From positions 1 through 7,612 of the forward strand of contig JAPOXB010000150.1 in assembly GCA_026707335.1 (NCBI GenBank): 7,612 bases of DNA, given 5' to 3'. The notes under the pieces are model-generated. The model was not told where the DNA came from, made no database searches, and was given only the letters and a program-made list of their open reading frames with translations. The stretch is from Chloroflexota bacterium (GTDB lineage Bacteria; Chloroflexota; Dehalococcoidia; Bin125). Position numbers and translations under genes: made by a program. Positions 4,890 to 7,612 of the stretch are shown piece by piece. Every line of letters starts with the position of its first letter. Within the stretch, counting starts at the first letter, position 1.

Positions 4890-5960
4890 TCGATACCCCT
4901 ATCCCCGCTGCTTAACAACCGCCGCCGATGGGCGGGGTTGGGCGTCGTCCTGTCGCTCGTCCTGATCGGGGCGCTGCTCGCCGCGGCCTGCGCCGACGAT
5001 CCCGACGACGAACGCCTCTCGTTCACGTTCATGGCCGGCTTCCGCGCGCAATCCAACCTGCCCTTCGTCGCGGCCTACGTGGCCGAGCAGGAGGGCTTCT
5101 TCGACGACGTCAACCTCGACGTCACGATCCAGCACTCGTCGGGGCAGGGCGAGCACATCCGGCTGCTGCTCAGCGACGACATCGACCTCACCACGCAGCC
5201 CGCCAGCGAGGTCATCCAGCGCCGCGCCGACCCGGGCGCGCCGCTCGTCGTCGTGACGCTGTTCGGGCAGACGGGCGACCTGGGCTACGCCGTCCTTGAG
5301 GACAGCGGCATCGAGTCGCCGGCCGACTTCGCGGGGCGCACGGTGGGTTTCAAGAGCGTCGTGCAGGCCGAATTTCTGGCGCTGCTCAACGCGAACGGCC
5401 TCAGCGCCGACGACGTGGAGCTCGTCGGCGTGGGCTTCAATCCGGTCATCCTGCCCGAGGGCCAGGTCGACGTGTACCCCGTCTTCCTGAACAACGAGCC
5501 CGACATCCTGCAGCGCGTGATGGGGGTCCCGATCCGCGTCTTCCAGGCGAGCGACGCCGGCGTGCCGACCCTGGGCGTGGCCTACGTGGTGACGGAGGAT
5601 CTGCTGGCCGACGACACGCGCCGGGAAGCGCTGCGCCGCTTCCTCACCGCGACGATGCGGGGGTTCCAGTTCGCCCTGGCCGACCCGGCGGCGGCGATCG
5701 AGGCGACGCGGGCCTTCATCAGCGAGGACGCCGACCTGCTGCACGAGCGCTTCCTGCTGGACATCGACCTGGTCAACGCGATCTCCGACCTGACCCGCGC
5801 CAACGGCCTGGGCTGGTTCACCGAGGCGCAGTTCCAGGCGCTGCACGACGTGCTGCTGCAGTTCGGCGGCATCGAGCACGAGGTCGAGGTCGCGGACATG
5901 CTGGACCGCTCCGTGCTGGAATCGATCGACGAGGCCGACCGCAGCTACGGCGGCGGATAG
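4884..5960 (+). CDS. ABC solute-binding lipoprotein, NMT1/THI5-like
   Basis: A 358-aa substrate-binding protein, probably anchored to the outer face of the membrane by lipidated Cys36. Residues 13-15 are Arg, 16-35 hydrophobic, and LLAAAC (31-36) is an acceptable lipobox. The mature part has the NMT1/THI5 periplasmic-binding pattern: NLPFVAAYVAEQEGFFDDVNLDV, a GQGEH segment, SPADFAGRTVGFKS, and NNEP at 203-206 followed by a MGVPIRVF strand. The NNEP site and the YVAEQEGFF start resemble binding proteins for thiamine and riboflavin precursors (ThiY/RibY-like), but the substrate is not proven. An ATG at 4875 is possible; I prefer 4884 for its spacing to TACGAT. It is the likely partner of the ATPase and permease at 2276-3942, though separated by two genes, one of them inverted. 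Confidence 0.88.
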   Translation: MPSIPLSPLLNNRRRWAGLGVVLSLVLIGALLAAACADDPDDERLSFTFMAGFRAQSNLPFVAAYVAEQEGFFDDVNLDVTIQHSSGQGEHIRLLLSDDIDLTTQPASEVIQRRADPGAPLVVVTLFGQTGDLGYAVLEDSGIESPADFAGRTVGFKSVVQAEFLALLNANGLSADDVELVGVGFNPVILPEGQVDVYPVFLNNEPDILQRVMGVPIRVFQASDAGVPTLGVAYVVTEDLLADDTRREALRRFLTATMRGFQFALADPAAAIEATRAFISEDADLLHERFLLDIDLVNAISDLTRANGLGWFTEAQFQALHDVLLQFGGIEHEVEVADMLDRSVLESIDEADRSYGGG

Positions 5961-5983
5961 GCCCTGTACACGTTCGCCGGAGC

Positions 5984-6019
5984 GGGCCGGCGTTGCGGGG
6001 GCGCGGGCGACGCCGGCCC
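5984..6019. terminator. Strong GC hairpin between convergent genes
   Basis: Arms GGGCCGGCGT (5984-5993) and ACGCCGGCCC (6010-6019) pair perfectly over 10 bp. As RNA the stem can extend inward by one G-U and two G-C pairs. It lies 24 bp after the binding-protein stop and 9 bp after the dioxygenase stop on the other strand, so it could end both transcripts. There is no T-tract on either side, so this may be a GC-rich terminator or only a 3' stabilising stem. Confidence 0.55.
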
Positions 6020-6027
6020 CGGCTCGG

Positions 6028-6930
6028 CTACTCGCGCTCGCCGGTCAGGGTCGGCACGAGGTCGCCCAGCGTGGCGCCGAAGTCGTTTGCCTGGATGTGT
6101 TGAAACACCGGGAAATTCAACCGGGACCGCCCTGCGAGGTGGCTCATCCTGTGCGGCGTGGGACTGCCGACCACCCGATGCCAGTCGATTGGCGTCTCCG
6201 GATCGCACGTGCGCAACGAGACCGCGAGGCGCCGATCATCGGTCGTCTGCGTCGTGTGGACGGTGTTGTGGCTCAGCAGCAGCAGGTCGCCGGGCCCCAG
6301 CTCCGGCGTCTCGATGACCTCCTCGAGTTCGAGATCCTCGTCGACCCAGTGGACCCCGCTCCAGTCGGACACGTACCAGGTCCCCCCGTCCCGGAGTGAG
6401 CGCATGAAGCTCGCGCCCGAGTGCCGGCAGAGGTTCAAGAGTCGCGGCGACTGCTCGCCCAGCCGATCCCAGGGAATCAGGCGCAGTCCGGCCTCGGTGC
6501 GGGACGGCTTAACCAACGGAATCCAGAAATTGAGATGCGTCGGATTGAACGCCGTCAGGAAGAATTGATCGGTATCCTGATGCACGGGAAGATCGGTGAT
6601 CGGCGTCTGGAGATAGAGGATTTGATAGAGCGCGGCCTTGGCGCCGGTAACTCCCTGGGCGAACGCTTCCATCCGCGGACGGATGCGTTGGTAGGTTTCC
6701 TTGCGTCCCATCGCATTCTCACGCAGCGCGCCCGTCGCTGGCTGATCGCCACGGAGCCCCGCCGACCGCTTGTCCTGCGGTGGGGCGGAATAGTCCGGGC
6801 AGACATCGAATTCTTCCACGAGGAAGTCGATCTCATCACGGCCTAGGAAGTCCGGGACAACGCAGAAGCCCCGTGCCTCGATCGCGGAGGCGATGGCGTG
6901 AAAATCAGTCGTATCGTTGCGGTTGCTCAT
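6028..6930 (-). CDS. PhyH-family Fe(II)/2-oxoglutarate dioxygenase
   Basis: A 300-aa cytoplasmic protein of the phytanoyl-CoA dioxygenase family, which hydroxylates small molecules using iron, oxygen and 2-oxoglutarate. The iron triad is visible: His117-x-Asp119 in PVHQDTDQFF, and a distal His (225 is the best fit) in GDLLLLSHNTVHTT. Arg233 or Arg234 in TTDDRRLAVSLR fits the 2-oxoglutarate-binding position. The N-terminal GFCVVPDFLGRDEID (21-35) is the usual family opening. ATG 6930 has GGGAAAGG 7 nt upstream; the in-frame extension beyond it crosses the repeat region and is rejected. Third codon positions contain clearly more A and T than in neighbouring genes, which hints at transfer. Substrate is unknown; the family covers lipids, metabolite tailoring and ectoine-type hydroxylation. 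It may be cotranscribed with the binding-protein gene upstream on the same strand. Confidence 0.88.
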   Translation of the reverse strand: MSNRNDTTDFHAIASAIEARGFCVVPDFLGRDEIDFLVEEFDVCPDYSAPPQDKRSAGLRGDQPATGALRENAMGRKETYQRIRPRMEAFAQGVTGAKAALYQILYLQTPITDLPVHQDTDQFFLTAFNPTHLNFWIPLVKPSRTEAGLRLIPWDRLGEQSPRLLNLCRHSGASFMRSLRDGGTWYVSDWSGVHWVDEDLELEEVIETPELGPGDLLLLSHNTVHTTQTTDDRRLAVSLRTCDPETPIDWHRVVGSPTPHRMSHLAGRSRLNFPVFQHIQANDFGATLGDLVPTLTGERE

Positions 6931-6979
6931 GACCGTGCCTTTCCCTGCAGCACCCGTCCCCGCGACGGCGCGCTGGCAG

Positions 6980-7026
6980 ACCTCACTCCCTAACCCCCTT
7001 CTCCATTGCCGAACAATGGAGAAGGG
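6980..7026 (+). repeat. Palindromic C/T-rich intergenic repeat, copy C
   Basis: The leader ACCTCACTCCCTAAC is followed by perfect 13-bp arms at 6996-7008 and 7014-7026 with loop CCGAA. Compared with copy A it carries a C-to-T change in the left arm (CCCTTCTCC) and the matching G-to-A change in the right arm, so pairing is preserved. The paired change suggests the fold, not only the sequence, matters or is regenerated by copying. It lies between the family-5 binding protein and dioxygenase genes, on the opposite strand orientation to both. Confidence 0.75.
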
Positions 7027-7031
7027 TCTGA

Positions 7032-7058
7032 TCCCCTCTCCCCTCGGGGGAGAGGGGA
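7032..7058. repeat. C/T-rich hairpin, variant E, past binding-protein 3' end
   Basis: Arms 7032-7043 (TCCCCTCTCCCC) and 7047-7058 pair over 12 bp around a TCG loop. It lies 12 bp after the family-5 binding-protein stop in the direction of transcription, with copy C right behind it, so the transcript would meet two strong stems in tandem. Its left flank GATCCCCTCTCCC is shared with variant D at 241-252. It could attenuate transcription into the dioxygenase gene. Confidence 0.65.
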
Positions 7059-7070
7059 CCGGAGATCCCC

Positions 7071-7612
7071 CTACACGCCGGGCTTGCCCTCGAACCACGA
7101 CTTGTACAGCAGATAGGTGGCGGCGGTTTGCATGTTGGTCGGGCCGTAGCCCTTGAGCCAGGGACGGTGTCCGACGACCGGCCGGCCCCAAGAATGGTAG
7201 ATCTGGGGATTGTGCTCTTCGAGCAACTTGGTCTGGATCTCGTCGTAGATCGGCAGACGGTTCTCCTGACCGAGGGTGGTGCGTCCCTGCTCCAGCAGCG
7301 CGTCGATCTCGGGGTCCGAGAACTCGCCGTAGTTGCGTCCGCCGTCGCTGTGGTGGGTGCCGTGGAGGGCGTCGGGGTCGAACACGCCCCCGAGGCCCTG
7401 GGTGGCGAGGGTGAAATCCCCCGTCGCCCGCCTGGGGTTGTGCTCCGAGTCGGGAATCTCGTGGAGTTCGACCTCGAAGCCGATTTCGGCAAAGTTCTGC
7501 TGGAGCACCTCCGCGGTTGGGGTTTCAATGTCGGCGGTGGTCATCGGCGGCACGCTGTCCGGGTCGTAGCCGCTGGCGTCGAGCAGCCGCCGGCCCTCGG
7601 CCAGGTCCTCCT
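7071..7612 (-). CDS. ABC solute-binding protein, family 5 (partial, C-terminal)
   Basis: The last 179 residues of an extracytoplasmic binding protein of the peptide/nickel (SBP_bac_5) family; the start lies beyond 7612. The first visible residues, EDLAEGRRLLDASGYDPDS, are the typical linker helix followed by a GYxPD turn. Next comes TAEVLQQNFAEIGFEVELHEIP, the usual segment before the last lobe. GEFSDPEIDALLEQGRTT and IYDEIQTKLLEEHNPQIYHSW match the conserved end of the family, where a substrate is held between lobes. The protein stops soon after, as the family normally does. It probably belongs to an oligopeptide-type importer whose other subunits lie to the right. The substrate cannot be told from this part. 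Confidence 0.88.
   Translation of the reverse strand, partial: EDLAEGRRLLDASGYDPDSVPPMTTADIETPTAEVLQQNFAEIGFEVELHEIPDSEHNPRRATGDFTLATQGLGGVFDPDALHGTHHSDGGRNYGEFSDPEIDALLEQGRTTLGQENRLPIYDEIQTKLLEEHNPQIYHSWGRPVVGHRPWLKGYGPTNMQTAATYLLYKSWFEGKPGV

Noticed and set aside
4899..5879. 326-residue minus-strand open frame opposite the binding-protein gene
   Set aside because: Composition (His, Gln, Arg, Glu, Val) is typical of antisense of a GC-rich gene; the plus-strand protein has a signal peptide and family motifs.
6980..7058. Insertion sequence ends
   Set aside because: The palindromes are internal hairpins, not paired terminal repeats around a transposase, and no target duplication is visible.
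6931..7191. N-terminal extension of the dioxygenase
   Set aside because: The extension encodes the palindromic repeats and overlaps the 3' end of the neighbouring gene; ATG 6930 has a ribosome site and the family start.

Overview
The window is GC-rich bacterial DNA, and nearly every gene uses G or C at third codon positions. It carries two coenzyme F420 genes, a single-domain CofE, a lipoprotein-type solute-binding protein and GTG-started coupled genes. Together with short C/T-rich palindromic repeats between genes, this suggests a high-GC Chloroflexota (Thermomicrobia-like) or a related F420-using lineage. That placement is an inference at moderate-to-low confidence; no rRNA or other marker gene is present.

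Layout. Positions 1-667 hold no credible gene. They contain three palindromic C/T-rich repeats, an 11-bp tandem repeat, and two neighbouring arrays whose motifs recur every 10-11 bp. Positions 668-2106 (minus strand) are a two-gene F420 operon, npdG then cofE, joined by a GTGA stop/start overlap. A 169-bp divergent region separates it from an ABC ATPase and permease pair (2276-3942, plus strand), also joined by a GTGA overlap and of the nitrate/taurine/thiamine-precursor importer type. An unrecognised 110-aa acidic protein follows (4043-4375), convergent with an HxlR-family regulator (4406-4840, minus). That regulator diverges, with only about 43 bp between starts, from an NMT1/THI5-type solute-binding lipoprotein (4884-5960, plus). 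The lipoprotein is the probable partner of the ATPase and permease. A strong hairpin lies between it and a convergent PhyH-type Fe(II)/2-oxoglutarate dioxygenase (6028-6930, minus). The window ends in the C-terminal 179 residues of a family-5 (peptide/nickel type) ABC solute-binding protein (7071 to beyond 7612, minus), with two more C/T-rich hairpins between it and the dioxygenase gene.

How they may work together. NpdG exchanges hydride between NADP and F420, and CofE adds the glutamate tail to F420. The nearby importer has a binding protein with an NNEP motif like that of thiamine- and riboflavin-precursor binding proteins. A flavin- or pyrimidine-like substrate is therefore a reasonable but untested idea, since the F420 deazaflavin is built from a riboflavin-pathway intermediate. 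The HxlR protein is the obvious candidate regulator of the binding-protein gene. The dioxygenase and the family-5 binding protein look like a separate unit. The dioxygenase gene is visibly less GC-biased than its neighbours.

I found no defence, CRISPR, phage or transposase gene. The less ordinary signals are the helically phased repeats at 417-521, the dispersed palindrome family, the split importer locus and the unknown 110-aa gene.
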